Positions 45,712 through 54,802 of a DNA stretch of 64,000 bases are shown here, piece by piece (the stretch's first letter is position 1; each line of letters opens with the position of its first letter). The stretch covers positions 1-64,000 of the forward strand of contig JAVJPW010000006.1 of NCBI GenBank assembly GCA_040217575.1. Direction: 5' to 3'. The translations under genes and the position numbers were made by a program. The notes beneath the pieces are model-generated. The model was not told the origin of the DNA. It saw only the letters and a list, made by a program, of their open reading frames with translations, and did not search any database. Source of the DNA: Pacificispira sp040217575. Its GTDB lineage: Bacteria; Pseudomonadota; Alphaproteobacteria; UBA8366; Aestuariispiraceae.

Positions 45712-46911
45712 TTAAGCCGCGTTGACTGCGGGCGCGTGCAGAAGTTCGCGATAGACGTCCAGCGTCGCCGCGCACATGCCGGTCTTGGTGAACCGTTCGC
45801 GGGCATTACGGATGCTGGCGTCCCCCATTTCCGCGCGGCGTTCAGGCGGCATTTCCAGCGCGCGATCCAGGGCGTTCGCCAGGTCATAGGCATCGCCCGG
45901 CCGGAACAGCCAGCCGGTGACACCGTCTTCGATCTGTTCCTCCGCCGCGCCGTGGCGGGGCGCAATGACGATCCGGCCCATGGCCTGACCTTCGACGGCG
46001 ACGCGTCCGAACGCTTCCGGGTCGGTGGAAGCGGACAGAACGATATCCGCCAGTTTCAGCGCGGCCGGCATGTCGTCGCAATCGCCCACCGCATGGACCA
46101 CATCATCGACGCCCAGCCGCCGGGCAAGCGCCTCGACCTCCTGCACATAGCCGTCGCGGCCTTGGGAATCCCCAACCAGAAGGCAGCGCACGGGGCGGGT
46201 CGACATGATGGAAAGCGCCTTCAGCAATAGCTTCTGTCCCTTCCACCGCGTCATGCGTCCCGGCAGCATGATGACCGGTACGCCGTCCGGCAGACGCCAC
46301 CGTTCGGAAAGCCGGATCAGCCGTTCGGCGGAAACCTTTTCCCCGGAATACAGGTCCATATCGACGCCGCGATGGATGACGCGGATGCGTGCGGCGTCCG
46401 GCTGATAGATGTCCATGATATGGCGGCGGATGAATTCGCTGATCGCGATGACCCTGTCCGCGCGGGTCATGACGGAATTGTAGTAACGCTTGAACGGCAG
46501 ATCCAGGTTATAGGTTCCGTGGAACGTGGTGACGAACCGGATCCCCGTCCTCTGACTGGCCCAATAGGCGCTCCAGGCGGGGGCGCGGCTTCGGGCATGG
46601 ATGATGTCGACCCCTTCGCGATGAATGATCTTTGCCAGTTCTTCGGCGTTACTGCGCATCGTGAAGTAGTTTTTCGACGCCAGCGGCAGTTCGATATGGT
46701 CGATGCCCGCGCGGCTCAATTCGCGCTGCATCGGTCCGCCGGATGACGCGACCAGAGCGCGGAAACCGGCATCCTTCAACGCCAGCGCGACATCGATGGT
46801 TCCGCGTTCCACGCCGCCGGTGACCAGCGCGGGCAACACCTGAAGGACCGTGCCGGCCGGCGGCGCGGCGACTTTCTCTTCAATCTTATCCGTGCTAGGC
46901 GGCGGTTCCAT
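45712..46911 (-). CDS. Glycosyltransferase family 4
   Basis: 399 residues with two Rossmann domains. Seen: VTGGVERGTIDVALALKDAG near the start, HARSRAPAWSAYWASQRTG, and the C-terminal nucleotide-sugar site with TDPEAFGRVAVEGQAMGRIVIAPRHGAAEEQI (EX7E-like). It transfers a sugar to LPS or a capsule; donor and acceptor are unknown. Its start codon overlaps that of the divergent hydrolase by 2 bp. GT9 follows after 19 bp. Confidence 0.9.
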   Translation of the reverse strand: MEPPPSTDKIEEKVAAPPAGTVLQVLPALVTGGVERGTIDVALALKDAGFRALVASSGGPMQRELSRAGIDHIELPLASKNYFTMRSNAEELAKIIHREGVDIIHARSRAPAWSAYWASQRTGIRFVTTFHGTYNLDLPFKRYYNSVMTRADRVIAISEFIRRHIMDIYQPDAARIRVIHRGVDMDLYSGEKVSAERLIRLSERWRLPDGVPVIMLPGRMTRWKGQKLLLKALSIMSTRPVRCLLVGDSQGRDGYVQEVEALARRLGVDDVVHAVGDCDDMPAALKLADIVLSASTDPEAFGRVAVEGQAMGRIVIAPRHGAAEEQIEDGVTGWLFRPGDAYDLANALDRALEMPPERRAEMGDASIRNARERFTKTGMCAATLDVYRELLHAPAVNAA

Positions 46912-47707
46912 GAGCGACGATGTCCACTTTATCGATCAAGCGGTCCCCGGATCGACCGGAACTGCAAGAATCGCATACCGGCAGACGCCCCGCAAGACAA
47001 GCAGTCATAGCGGGAAATCCCCCGTTTGTGCGTCCGAAGTCCTGTTCTGCGGTGGTTTCCATTCCAACATGGACGGCGGAAAGGCCGAATTTCTGCACCA
47101 AAGGATGGCGGGTATCGGTCGGAGTTTTACCCGTTTTGATTATCGCGGCCATGGGTTGAGCGGCGGACGGTTCGCGGACGGGACCATCGGCGACTGGCTG
47201 TCGGATGCGGAAATGGTGTTGGACCGCCTGTGCGGCGCGCGTGTGACGCTGGTCGGCTCGTCCATGGGGGCCTGGATCGCGATGAACCTGGCCAAACGCC
47301 ACCCGGCGCGAATCGCCGGAATGGTTCTGATCGCCCCGGCGCCGGATTTTCCGCGTCGGCTGATGCTGCCGGAACTGACCGTGGAACAACGCGTGGCGCT
47401 GGACCGGGACGGTGTCTGGTACCGGCCGTCCGAATTCGAAGACGACCCCTATCCGATTACGAAAGCCCTGATCGACGAGAGTACGGCCCATGAGGTGTTG
47501 GACGGCGGCTTCATCTCTGTCGCCGGACCCGTACATATCCTGCATGGCGATGCCGATGAAGTTGTTCCGATGGGTCACGCACGGCAGGCCGCGGCCTTGA
47601 TAAAGGCGCAGCCCCTGACCTTCGAGTGCGTGGAAGGCGGCGGTCACCGCCTGTCGGAACCGCATGAACTTGAACGGCTGTGGCAGGCGGTTACAGCAAT
47701 TCCCTGA
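46910..47707 (+). CDS. Alpha/beta hydrolase, small serine hydrolase
   Basis: 265 residues. The oxyanion region VLFCGGFHSNMDGGKAEFL and nucleophile elbow VGSSMGAWIAM (Ser), the acid in HGDADEVVPMGHA and His in EGGGHRLSEP form a standard triad. The fold matches acyl-peptide or thioester hydrolases of the ABHD10 type; the substrate is unknown. The start shares CATG with the divergent GT4 gene; an upstream GTG at 46850 would extend it into that gene. Its last 17 bp overlap the convergent SDR gene. Confidence 0.87.
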   Translation: MSDDVHFIDQAVPGSTGTARIAYRQTPRKTSSHSGKSPVCASEVLFCGGFHSNMDGGKAEFLHQRMAGIGRSFTRFDYRGHGLSGGRFADGTIGDWLSDAEMVLDRLCGARVTLVGSSMGAWIAMNLAKRHPARIAGMVLIAPAPDFPRRLMLPELTVEQRVALDRDGVWYRPSEFEDDPYPITKALIDESTAHEVLDGGFISVAGPVHILHGDADEVVPMGHARQAAALIKAQPLTFECVEGGGHRLSEPHELERLWQAVTAIP

Positions 47708-48566
47708 GCGCGTCGCGATAGGACGGCCACCGAAGGACGACCCCCAGCTCATCCTTGATCCGCGCATTCGAGACGCGTTTGTTGTCGCGATAGAAGCTGC
47801 GCGCCATGGGGGAAAGTTCCGCGTCTTCGAATGCCACTTCCGGCGGCGGTTCCACCCCCAGCAGCTCGCAGGCATGGGTAATCACGTCCTGTGGCGGTGC
47901 GGGGTCGTCGTCACAGCAGTTGTAGGCCGCGCCCGCGTTTGGTTTCGCCATCGATGCCAGCAGGATGGCGACGATGTCGTCCCGGTGAATGCGGCTGAAG
48001 ACCTGTCCCGGTTTGACGACCCGCCGCGCCCGGCCGGCCCGGACGGTTTCGATCGCGTTGCGGGTCGGCCCGTAAATCCCGGCCAGCCTGAAGGAATGCA
48101 CCGGACCCGCGCCCCCCAATGCGAACCATGCCTTTTCCGCATCGACCCGCCGTTGGCCGCGGTCTCCGGTCGGTTGCAGGGGCGACATCTCGTCCACCGT
48201 GCCGCCGTCGCGGTCGCCATAGACACCGGTGGTCGACAGGTATCCGATCCAGTCGAATGGTGCCGCGTCCCGGATGTCGGATCCATGCAGGTCTGTGACC
48301 GGGTCGCCGTCCGCATCCGGCGGGACGGACGAAATCAGGTGCGTTGCGTCTCCAAGCGCCGCGATCCCGTCCCGGTCCAGCGTGTGTTCACGGCTGAACA
48401 AGTGCGCGTCGATGCCCTGTTGGCGCAACTGTTCCTGCTTTTCCGGGCTTCGACAGGTCGCGGAAACCCGTGTCCCGTCGGCCGCCAGTCGGTCCGCCAG
48501 GGCGGCGACGCTGTAGCCGAAACCAAAGATGAAAATGTGTCGGATCGAACTGTCTGATTGGGTCAT
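47691..48566 (-). CDS. SDR/NAD-dependent epimerase-like protein, YeeZ type
   Basis: 291 residues. The nucleotide-binding start is FIFGFGYSVAALADRL, with CRSPEKQEQL after strand 2 (Arg suggests NADP). The loop LSTTGVYGDRDGGTVDE keeps the Ser and Tyr, but the Lys of YxxxK is absent (YGDRD), so the usual epimerase chemistry is doubtful. Annotated relatives are called SDR-family or YeeZ proteins without known reaction. It overlaps the convergent hydrolase by 17 bp. Confidence 0.82.
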   Translation of the reverse strand: MTQSDSSIRHIFIFGFGYSVAALADRLAADGTRVSATCRSPEKQEQLRQQGIDAHLFSREHTLDRDGIAALGDATHLISSVPPDADGDPVTDLHGSDIRDAAPFDWIGYLSTTGVYGDRDGGTVDEMSPLQPTGDRGQRRVDAEKAWFALGGAGPVHSFRLAGIYGPTRNAIETVRAGRARRVVKPGQVFSRIHRDDIVAILLASMAKPNAGAAYNCCDDDPAPPQDVITHACELLGVEPPPEVAFEDAELSPMARSFYRDNKRVSNARIKDELGVVLRWPSYRDALRELL

Positions 48567-48637
48567 GACATCGGCTTCTTCCGGACTGTTGTGATTTATG
48601 ACTTGCGAAGCGATGCGGCGCGAACAAGGTTTGAGGC

Positions 48638-49441
48638 ATGCTGATCGCCCGAAATTTTCTCCGCTACACTATGCCGTTCGCGCTGGGTGCGGCAATTGCC
48701 CTTTCGGCCGTGGGGTCCGTTCGGGGTGCCTATGCGCAATCCATCATGTCGCAGCAGGAACGCGAGTATCAGGAATGCATGCGGCTGACCCGGCTGGAAC
48801 CGGCCCTTGCGTTCGAAACCGCGCTTGCCTGGCAGGATATGGGCGGCGGTTTGCCCGCCCGCCATTGCGAGGCGGTGTCCCTGTTGCTGTTGGGCCATCA
48901 CGCCGAAGCGGCGACGCGGCTGGAAATGCTGGCCGCCGAAATGCCGGACGACGCGCCACCGGAAAGCGTGTCCGACGTCCTGGCCCATGCGGGTATCGCC
49001 TGGGTGGAAGCGGGGAACCTGGACCGGGCGGTTGGCGTTCAGACCGCGGCGATCGACCTTACGCCGGACAGCGCCGTCTTCCGCGTTGACCGGGCGCTGT
49101 CCTATGCGCAGCTTGGCCGCTACTGGGAAGCGATCGACGATCTGAACCGCGCGATCGAACTCGACCCATTCGACCCCGACGCCTATGCCATGCGCGCCAG
49201 CGCCTATCGCTTCGTGGATGTGAACGACCTGGCCATGGAAGATGCGGAACATGCGCTGGAGCTGGATTCCGAACATCCCGAAGGTCTGTTGGAACGCGGG
49301 AACCTGCACCGGCTGATGGGCAATCCGGAAGCCGCGCGCCGTGACTGGTTACGGCTGATCGAATTGCATAACGGCCGCCCGGCGGCGGAGGATGCGAAAC
49401 GGAACCTGGAACTGCTGGACGTCGACCCGGACGCCCAGTAG
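48638..49441 (+). CDS. Periplasmic TPR protein
   Basis: 267 residues. A signal peptide ends near residue 33 (GAYAQS). TPR-like helices then run from about 90 to 240; the clearest repeats are VFRVDRALSYAQLGRYWEAIDDLNRAIELDP and AYAMRASAYRFVDVNDLAMEDAEHALELDS. It is probably a periplasmic scaffold; partners are unknown. It is divergent from the SDR gene and its end lies 5 bp from the convergent uup. Confidence 0.85.
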   Translation: MLIARNFLRYTMPFALGAAIALSAVGSVRGAYAQSIMSQQEREYQECMRLTRLEPALAFETALAWQDMGGGLPARHCEAVSLLLLGHHAEAATRLEMLAAEMPDDAPPESVSDVLAHAGIAWVEAGNLDRAVGVQTAAIDLTPDSAVFRVDRALSYAQLGRYWEAIDDLNRAIELDPFDPDAYAMRASAYRFVDVNDLAMEDAEHALELDSEHPEGLLERGNLHRLMGNPEAARRDWLRLIELHNGRPAAEDAKRNLELLDVDPDAQ

Positions 49442-49446
49442 CGCGA

Positions 49447-51249
49447 TCAGGACAGGGTTTCGCGTTTGATTTCCAGTTCCAGCCAGCGATCTTCGGCCAG
49501 CGCCAGCGTGTCGACGATTTTCTGCAATGCCCGTGACGTGCGTTCCACGCTGTCGCGGTCGCCATTGTAAAAACCGGGCGCGGCCATGGCGGCTTCCAGC
49601 TTTTCCTTCTGCGCGCGCAGGCCGTCGATCTGACCCGGCAGGGTGCGCAACAGTTCCTGTTCGCGCGCGCTTAACGCCGGGGTGGCGGTTTTGGGTGCGG
49701 GACGCGGTTTCGGTTTCTGCGGCTTCGGCTTACCGGCGTCGGCATTCGCCCGTGTGGGCGCGGCCCCGCGCTGATCCATCATGTCGGAATAGCCGCCCGG
49801 ATATTCGGACCAGTGTCCGTCCCCTTCGGCGACCAGGACGGATGTCGCCACCCGGTCCAGAAAATCGCGGTCGTGGCTGACGAACAGGACCGTCCCCGGA
49901 TACCCGTCCAGCATTTCCTGCAACAGGTCCAGCGTTTCCAGGTCCAGATCGTTCGTCGGTTCGTCCAGAATCAGGACGTTCGACGGCAGGCTGAGCGCAC
50001 GCGCCAGCATCAGCCGCCCGCGTTCCCCGCCGGACAGCTTGCCGATGGGCTGTCGCGCCTGATTGGGGGTGAACAGGAAATCCTTCATATAACCCACAAC
50101 GTGGCGTTCCTTGCCATTGACGGTGACCGTGTCACCCCGGCCGCCGGTCAGTGCGTCCTGAAGGCTTGTATCGTCGGACAGGCTGGCGCGCTTCTGGTCC
50201 AGGCTTGCAATCTCCAGCGCGGTGCCAAGGTCGATTCGACCGGCATCGGGTGCCAGTTTCCCGGTCAGCAGGTTGATCAGCGTCGTCTTTCCCGCCCCGT
50301 TCGGACCGATCAGCGCCAGCCTGTCGCCACGCAACACCCGAATCGACAGGTCCCGCACGATTGCCCGGTCACCGAAGGATTTCGACAGGTCTTCTACTTC
50401 CAGCACGCGCTTTCCGGACTGGCCCGCCTCGCTTGCGGTCAGTGTCGCCTTTCCCTGGGGGCCGCGATAGTTGCGCCGGGCCGCACGCAGCGCATGCAGG
50501 TCCGCCAGACGTTTCTGGTTGCGTTTGCGCCGGGCCGTCACACCGTAGCGCAGCCAGTCTTCCTCCATCGCGATCTTGCGGTCCAGCTTGTGTCGTGTGG
50601 TCGCTTCTTCGTCCAGTACCTGGTCCCGCCATTCCTCGAACGACGCGAAACCTTGTTTCTGACGCCGTGCGGTGCCGCGGTCCAGCCAGACCGTCGCCCT
50701 GGACAGGTTGGTCAGGAACCGCCGGTCGTGGCTGATCAGGACGATTGCCGATTTCAGGCCGCGCAAGGTCTGTTCCAGCCATTCGATGGTCGCGATATCC
50801 AGATGGTTCGTCGGTTCGTCCAGGAACAGCACATCCGGTTCCGCCAAGAGGACGCGGGCCAGCGCGGCCTTTCGCGCCTCCCCACCGGACAGGGTCTTCG
50901 GGTCCCCGTCCGGGTCCAGGTGAAGCTTGTCCAGAAAGTCGGCGACACGGTGCGTCGATGCGGTCGCATCCATCCCGTCTTCGACATAGTCGCCGATGCG
51001 GGAATAGGTGCTGAGGTCCGGTTCCTGTGCCAGATAACGGATGGTCGTTCCCGGATGGGTCCAGCGCGAACCGCTGTCCGGTTCGACCATACCGGCCGCG
51101 ATCTTCAACAGGGTCGACTTGCCGGATCCGTTGCGCCCGACCAGACAGATGCGGTCGCCCGAATGAACGGTCAGGTCCACGCCCGACAGGACCGGGTGTC
51201 CACCGAAGGTCAGGGATATGTCTTCAAGAATCAGAAGCTGGCGCGCCAT
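49447..51249 (-). CDS. uup: ABC-F ATPase, Uup type
   Basis: 600 residues with two ABC domains and no membrane segments. Walker A is GRNGSGKST and GPNGAGKTT; signatures are LSGGEARKAAL and LSGGERGRLML; Walker B is LFLDEPTNHLD and LILDEPTNDLD. After residue about 505 comes a Pro/Lys/Ala-rich linker and a C-terminal coiled coil (530-600), the mark of Uup rather than EttA. ABC-F proteins act on the ribosome; Uup has been tied to precise transposon excision and ribosome assembly. mmcB-like follows in the same direction upstream. Confidence 0.93.
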   Translation of the reverse strand: MARQLLILEDISLTFGGHPVLSGVDLTVHSGDRICLVGRNGSGKSTLLKIAAGMVEPDSGSRWTHPGTTIRYLAQEPDLSTYSRIGDYVEDGMDATASTHRVADFLDKLHLDPDGDPKTLSGGEARKAALARVLLAEPDVLFLDEPTNHLDIATIEWLEQTLRGLKSAIVLISHDRRFLTNLSRATVWLDRGTARRQKQGFASFEEWRDQVLDEEATTRHKLDRKIAMEEDWLRYGVTARRKRNQKRLADLHALRAARRNYRGPQGKATLTASEAGQSGKRVLEVEDLSKSFGDRAIVRDLSIRVLRGDRLALIGPNGAGKTTLINLLTGKLAPDAGRIDLGTALEIASLDQKRASLSDDTSLQDALTGGRGDTVTVNGKERHVVGYMKDFLFTPNQARQPIGKLSGGERGRLMLARALSLPSNVLILDEPTNDLDLETLDLLQEMLDGYPGTVLFVSHDRDFLDRVATSVLVAEGDGHWSEYPGGYSDMMDQRGAAPTRANADAGKPKPQKPKPRPAPKTATPALSAREQELLRTLPGQIDGLRAQKEKLEAAMAAPGFYNGDRDSVERTSRALQKIVDTLALAEDRWLELEIKRETLS

Positions 51250-51288
51250 GGCGTTCGTCTACGCCGCGCGCGCCGTCTCAGCAAGGGG

Positions 51289-51768
51289 CTATGGAAAGGA
51301 TGTCGTCCCGTCCAGCCGCGCGACCCGTTCGGCCGCCAGCCGCGCAAAGCGAAGCGTCAGCGCCTTTCGCCGGGCGGCGTTCATCGTGCCGTCCGCGGCG
51401 GGGCGTTCGACCGACGCGCCATAGGCATCCGCCAGAATGAGCCCTGGTTCCCCGGGCAGGATTTCGACGGGGAATTCCGCCGGCACGGCGAAATAGAATT
51501 TGTCGCAGAAATCCAGATATTCCGTCCATTTCGCATCGACGGCGTAATCCTCGACCGAGGATTTCACTTCCACGACACTGACGATGCCCTTTTTGTCGAT
51601 GGCCAGAATATCGACCCGGCGCCCGGTCTTCAGGCGCACTTCGGTCAGACAGGCCAGCCCCATGTTGCGCAACAGGCGCAAACACCCGCGTGTCACCAGA
51701 ACTGTCGCTTCCGGTCGGGTCGCGGGCGTCAGAATGTCGTCGGCGTCTTCGGCCAAGTCTGCGGGCAT
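51289..51768 (-). CDS. MmcB-family DNA repair protein
   Basis: 159 residues. It has the restriction-nuclease-like core RRVDILAIDKKGIVSVVEVKSSVEDYAVDAKWTEYLDFCDKFYFAVP, where Asp and ExK form the PD-(D/E)xK site. In Caulobacter, MmcB is part of the mitomycin/alkylation damage response. The family is mainly alphaproteobacterial, which supports the host assignment. It lies 39 bp upstream of uup in the same direction. Confidence 0.88.
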   Translation of the reverse strand: MPADLAEDADDILTPATRPEATVLVTRGCLRLLRNMGLACLTEVRLKTGRRVDILAIDKKGIVSVVEVKSSVEDYAVDAKWTEYLDFCDKFYFAVPAEFPVEILPGEPGLILADAYGASVERPAADGTMNAARRKALTLRFARLAAERVARLDGTTSFP

Positions 51769-51830
51769 GGGTTTTCCTTCCGTGCGACTAACCTAGGCCG
51801 CATGCGAAAGGAAAACAAACAAAGAACCAA

Positions 51831-52346
51831 TCAGAGGCCGCTTTCGGACGGTCGGGCGATCCGGCCATAGCTTTGGCCGCGGCATTCGAAGACTTCCAAT
51901 TGCGGATGAAGTTCACGGTATGCCGTGGGTTCCAGCAGGCGGACCGCGTCGATCCGAACCATCGGAAAAGTCTCCCGCAGGGCGGCAGCCAGCTTCGGGT
52001 CGCGACCCGGAACCCGCGTGTGCCGGTCCGTGCGGCCCGGGTTCGCATCGGCATACATCAGAAGGGAATTGTTCAGGTGATGGGAATTCTGACACAGGTA
52101 GGTCGCGTGGTTGCGCGACGGCAGGTCGATCACCGCGACCAGTGCGTCATCCATGCGCCCGCTTCCCAGAAAGGGGATCGTGACCAGCCGGACCGGGTCG
52201 CCTTCGACCGGCAAATGGTCGCCCTGTTCCTGGCCGACGGCGTTTATCATGCCAAGAAAGGTCGCGCCCAGATACGGCACCAGCGCCAGCGGCGCGGCGA
52301 CAAGGGCTGCAAGCAAAAGATATGTGAATGTTTTGTTCCTGGTCAT
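51831..52346 (-). CDS. Hypothetical exported or membrane-anchored protein
   Basis: About 171 residues from ATG 52346. Residues 6-30 (FTYLLLAALVAAPLALVPYLG) form a signal anchor. The remainder has no motif I recognise; it contains two Cys (ATYLCQNSHHLN and VFECRGQ) that could form a disulfide outside the cytoplasm, and ends in a hydrophilic tail. An in-frame reading upstream to 52511 has no ribosome site. It is upstream of mmcB-like in the same direction. Confidence 0.7.
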   Translation of the reverse strand: MTRNKTFTYLLLAALVAAPLALVPYLGATFLGMINAVGQEQGDHLPVEGDPVRLVTIPFLGSGRMDDALVAVIDLPSRNHATYLCQNSHHLNNSLLMYADANPGRTDRHTRVPGRDPKLAAALRETFPMVRIDAVRLLEPTAYRELHPQLEVFECRGQSYGRIARPSESGL

Positions 52347-52537
52347 GACGGTCCCACCCGATCGTTCCACCCAAGTCTGTCTTTCGGCGGTCCCGCTGCC
52401 CCGGGTCTGAACCCGTCGGGCCGGTAACTTTGCGTCCCGCCGTTCCCGGCGGTTTGCCTTTGTCGAGACGACCGGATCGAATCCGTCGGTCCCGTCACCG
52501 ATAAGTTTCAATGTAGTGCGGTATTCTGATAACCGAA

Positions 52538-52551
52538 GTGATCCGGATCAC
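52538..52551. promoter_or_regulatory. Perfect 14-bp palindrome GTGATCCGGATCAC
   Basis: Lies 3 bp after the end of the HpbD-like gene (minus strand) and 192 bp before the hypothetical gene start. It could be an operator or a short RNA stem (5 bp with a CCGG loop). No second copy was found by eye. Confidence 0.35.
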
Positions 52552-52554
52552 ATC

Positions 52555-53661
52555 TCACGCGGAAATTGTCAGAATCGGATCCCCCAGCACCGCCTTGTCG
52601 GGTTCAACACCCAAGCCGGGCGCATCCGACACCATCAGGCGGCCCTTGACGACCCGGGGACCTTCCTGTGCCAGTTTGACGGTATTGTAGTTGTGCAGGT
52701 CGGTCGTGTTCATCATGACGTCGGGCGGGGTGGACGCGGCCAGATGCGACAGGGCTGCGGTCACGATTTCACCGCCCCAGCTGTCTTCCACCGTCATCGG
52801 CACGCCCCTGGCCGCACACAGGTCCCGTACCAGACGCGATTTGGTCAGGCCCCCGAACCGGGCGATTTTCACGCAGACCTCGTCACAGGCATCGTCTTCG
52901 AATGCGCGCAACAGGTCGTCGACGGACTGGATGCTTTCGTCCAGTTTGACCGGCTGTTTCGCGCGGCGCCGGACGGCCAGATTGTCATGATAGGCAGTGC
53001 AGGGCTGTTCCAGAAAATAGAACAGATCTTCCGTCAGCGCGGCCAGCTTCAGCGCCTCGTCCCGCCGGAAACCGCGGTTTGCGTCGGCAAACACCTTCTC
53101 CCCCGGTTTCAGTTCGGGGATCAGCGCATGCAGCCGCCTGGCGTCGTCGTCCGGGTTCAGGCCGACCTTCAGCTGGAAATGTTCGTACCCCGTTTCGCGG
53201 TGGGCGGCCAACTGGTCGAACATGGCGTCGACGGACCCGTGCGGCAGCACCCGGTACATGCGCATGCTGTCCTGTTGTTTCCCGCCCAGCAGGGTGTGAA
53301 CCGGCGTGTTCAGGGCCTTCCCCGCAATGTCCCAGCAGGCGACGTCGATGGGCGTTTTCACATACGGGTGCCCCATCAGCCAGCGGTCCATCAGCCCATC
53401 GATCCGCCCCGTGTTGCGCGGATCCTCGCCCATCAGGTAGGGGGCCAGGTGTTCGATTCCGCCGGGAACGCCCTTTGCGTGGGCGGGCAGGTAGTTCCCG
53501 CCGATGGGGCAGACTTCGCCCCATCCCGTCAGCCCCTGATCCGTATCGATGCGGACGACCATCGTTTCCGCCACGCGGATGACGAACCCGTCGCCCCAGC
53601 CGTAATCCCCGCCGACATAGGGCAGGTCCACCTTGAACACTGAAATACGATCGATTTTCAT
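52555..53661 (-). CDS. HpbD/cis-3-hydroxyproline-dehydratase-like enolase-superfamily enzyme
   Basis: 368 residues. It closely follows HpbD: GLTGWGEVCPIGGNYLPAHA, GHPYVKTPIDVACWD and EDSWGGEIVTAALSHLA. The catalytic Lys pair is K165 (HFQLKVG) and K265 (CVKIARFGG). Metal ligands are D193 (FADANRG), E218 (FLEQP) and D241 (KLDES). It should epimerise a proline-betaine compound at C2, or dehydrate a hydroxyproline. It is last in the five-gene operon begun by the DMGDH-like gene. A second member of the family ends the opposite arm of the locus. Confidence 0.88.
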   Translation of the reverse strand: MKIDRISVFKVDLPYVGGDYGWGDGFVIRVAETMVVRIDTDQGLTGWGEVCPIGGNYLPAHAKGVPGGIEHLAPYLMGEDPRNTGRIDGLMDRWLMGHPYVKTPIDVACWDIAGKALNTPVHTLLGGKQQDSMRMYRVLPHGSVDAMFDQLAAHRETGYEHFQLKVGLNPDDDARRLHALIPELKPGEKVFADANRGFRRDEALKLAALTEDLFYFLEQPCTAYHDNLAVRRRAKQPVKLDESIQSVDDLLRAFEDDACDEVCVKIARFGGLTKSRLVRDLCAARGVPMTVEDSWGGEIVTAALSHLAASTPPDVMMNTTDLHNYNTVKLAQEGPRVVKGRLMVSDAPGLGVEPDKAVLGDPILTISA

Positions 53662-53678
53662 TGCGCCCCCCCCCGGGA

Positions 53679-54794
53679 TCAGTCGACGGTCAGCACGATC
53701 TTGCCGACCAGTTGCTTGGTCAAAAACAACTCCTGCGCCGCATGAATCTGGTCCAGACGGAACGTCCGGCCGATGACGGGCTTTACCTCTCCGCGTTCGA
53801 TATATCCAATCAGATCGGCGAACACCTGCGGCGGCAGGATCGTCGCGCCGAAGAATTCCAGGTCGCGATAAATCAGATTGCGCAGGTTGAACTCGACGGT
53901 CGGCCCGCCGATCGCACCGCAGGACGCATAGCGCCCGAAATGCCGCAGCCGGTCCGTCACCGTGGCGAACATCGGGCCGCCCACTACGTCCAGTACGACA
54001 TCGACCTTGCCGTCACCCGTAATCGGCGCCAATGCCGCGGCCAGGTCATCCGGCTCGCGCGGCAACAGCATGTCGGCACCCAGCGGGCGAAGCTGATCGT
54101 GCTTTCCTTCGCCGGCCAGCGCGATCACGGTAGCGCCCCGCCGCTTGCAAAGCTGGATCGCGGCGGACCCGACCCCGCCGGATGCGCCCGTGACCAGAAC
54201 CTGATCGCCGGCGGCCACCCGCGCACGGCTGACCATGTTTTCGCACGTGGCATAGGCGCAGGGGAAGGATGCCAGTTCTTCGTCCGACAACGGGCTTTCG
54301 ATCCGATGGGCCAGGTTTGATGCAATTTTTGTGTATTGAGCGAATCCACCGTCGCTTTCGCTGCCCAGATAACCCGCCTTTTCCGCATTGAACGGGTCGT
54401 CCGGGTCGCGCAACCAGCCATCGACAATAACCCGTTCGCCGACCCGGTCCTGGGCGACCCCGGGGCCGACCGCAACGATTTCCCCGCAGATGTCGGCCCC
54501 CTGAATGCGTGGGAAGGAAATCGCCGCGCCGGACCAGCCCGATGATTTTCCCTCCGCATCCGTAAAGCCAGACTGACCGCCTTCGGTCGTGATTCCGGAT
54601 TTCACATCCTCATGATACCAGGCGGTGCGGGTGTTGATGTCGGTATTGTTCAGCGCCGTCGCGCGCACACGGACCAGCACGTCCCCGTCACCCGGCGTGG
54701 GGACGGGCCAGCCGTCATGCACTTCCAATCGGTCCAGTCCGCCATGGCCGGTCAGGACCACAGCCTTCATGCTTTTCGGAATGCCCGGTGCCAT
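53679..54794 (-). CDS. MDR-type zinc-binding / quinone oxidoreductase family dehydrogenase
   Basis: 371 residues. The GroES-like part has ALNNTDINTR and IQGADICGEIVAVGPGV; the NAD(P) site is LVTGASGGVGSAAIQLCKRRGA. No structural zinc Cys cluster is seen, so a quinone-reductase or enoyl-reductase type is likely. It is not close to AcuI (acryloyl-CoA reductase), which has a different N-terminus and is shorter. It lies 8 bp after the DddP-like gene and 17 bp before the HpbD-like gene, so it acts in the same pathway. Confidence 0.88.
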   Translation of the reverse strand: MAPGIPKSMKAVVLTGHGGLDRLEVHDGWPVPTPGDGDVLVRVRATALNNTDINTRTAWYHEDVKSGITTEGGQSGFTDAEGKSSGWSGAAISFPRIQGADICGEIVAVGPGVAQDRVGERVIVDGWLRDPDDPFNAEKAGYLGSESDGGFAQYTKIASNLAHRIESPLSDEELASFPCAYATCENMVSRARVAAGDQVLVTGASGGVGSAAIQLCKRRGATVIALAGEGKHDQLRPLGADMLLPREPDDLAAALAPITGDGKVDVVLDVVGGPMFATVTDRLRHFGRYASCGAIGGPTVEFNLRNLIYRDLEFFGATILPPQVFADLIGYIERGEVKPVIGRTFRLDQIHAAQELFLTKQLVGKIVLTVD

Positions 54795-54802
54795 TTCCCC
54801 CC

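Noticed and set aside
49813..51870. A 685-residue open frame on the plus strand
   Set aside because: Antisense to uup and mmcB-like, with no recognisable domain.
53679..54794. AcuI (acryloyl-CoA reductase) to complete DMSP use
   Set aside because: The N-terminus and length do not fit AcuI, although both are MDR proteins.
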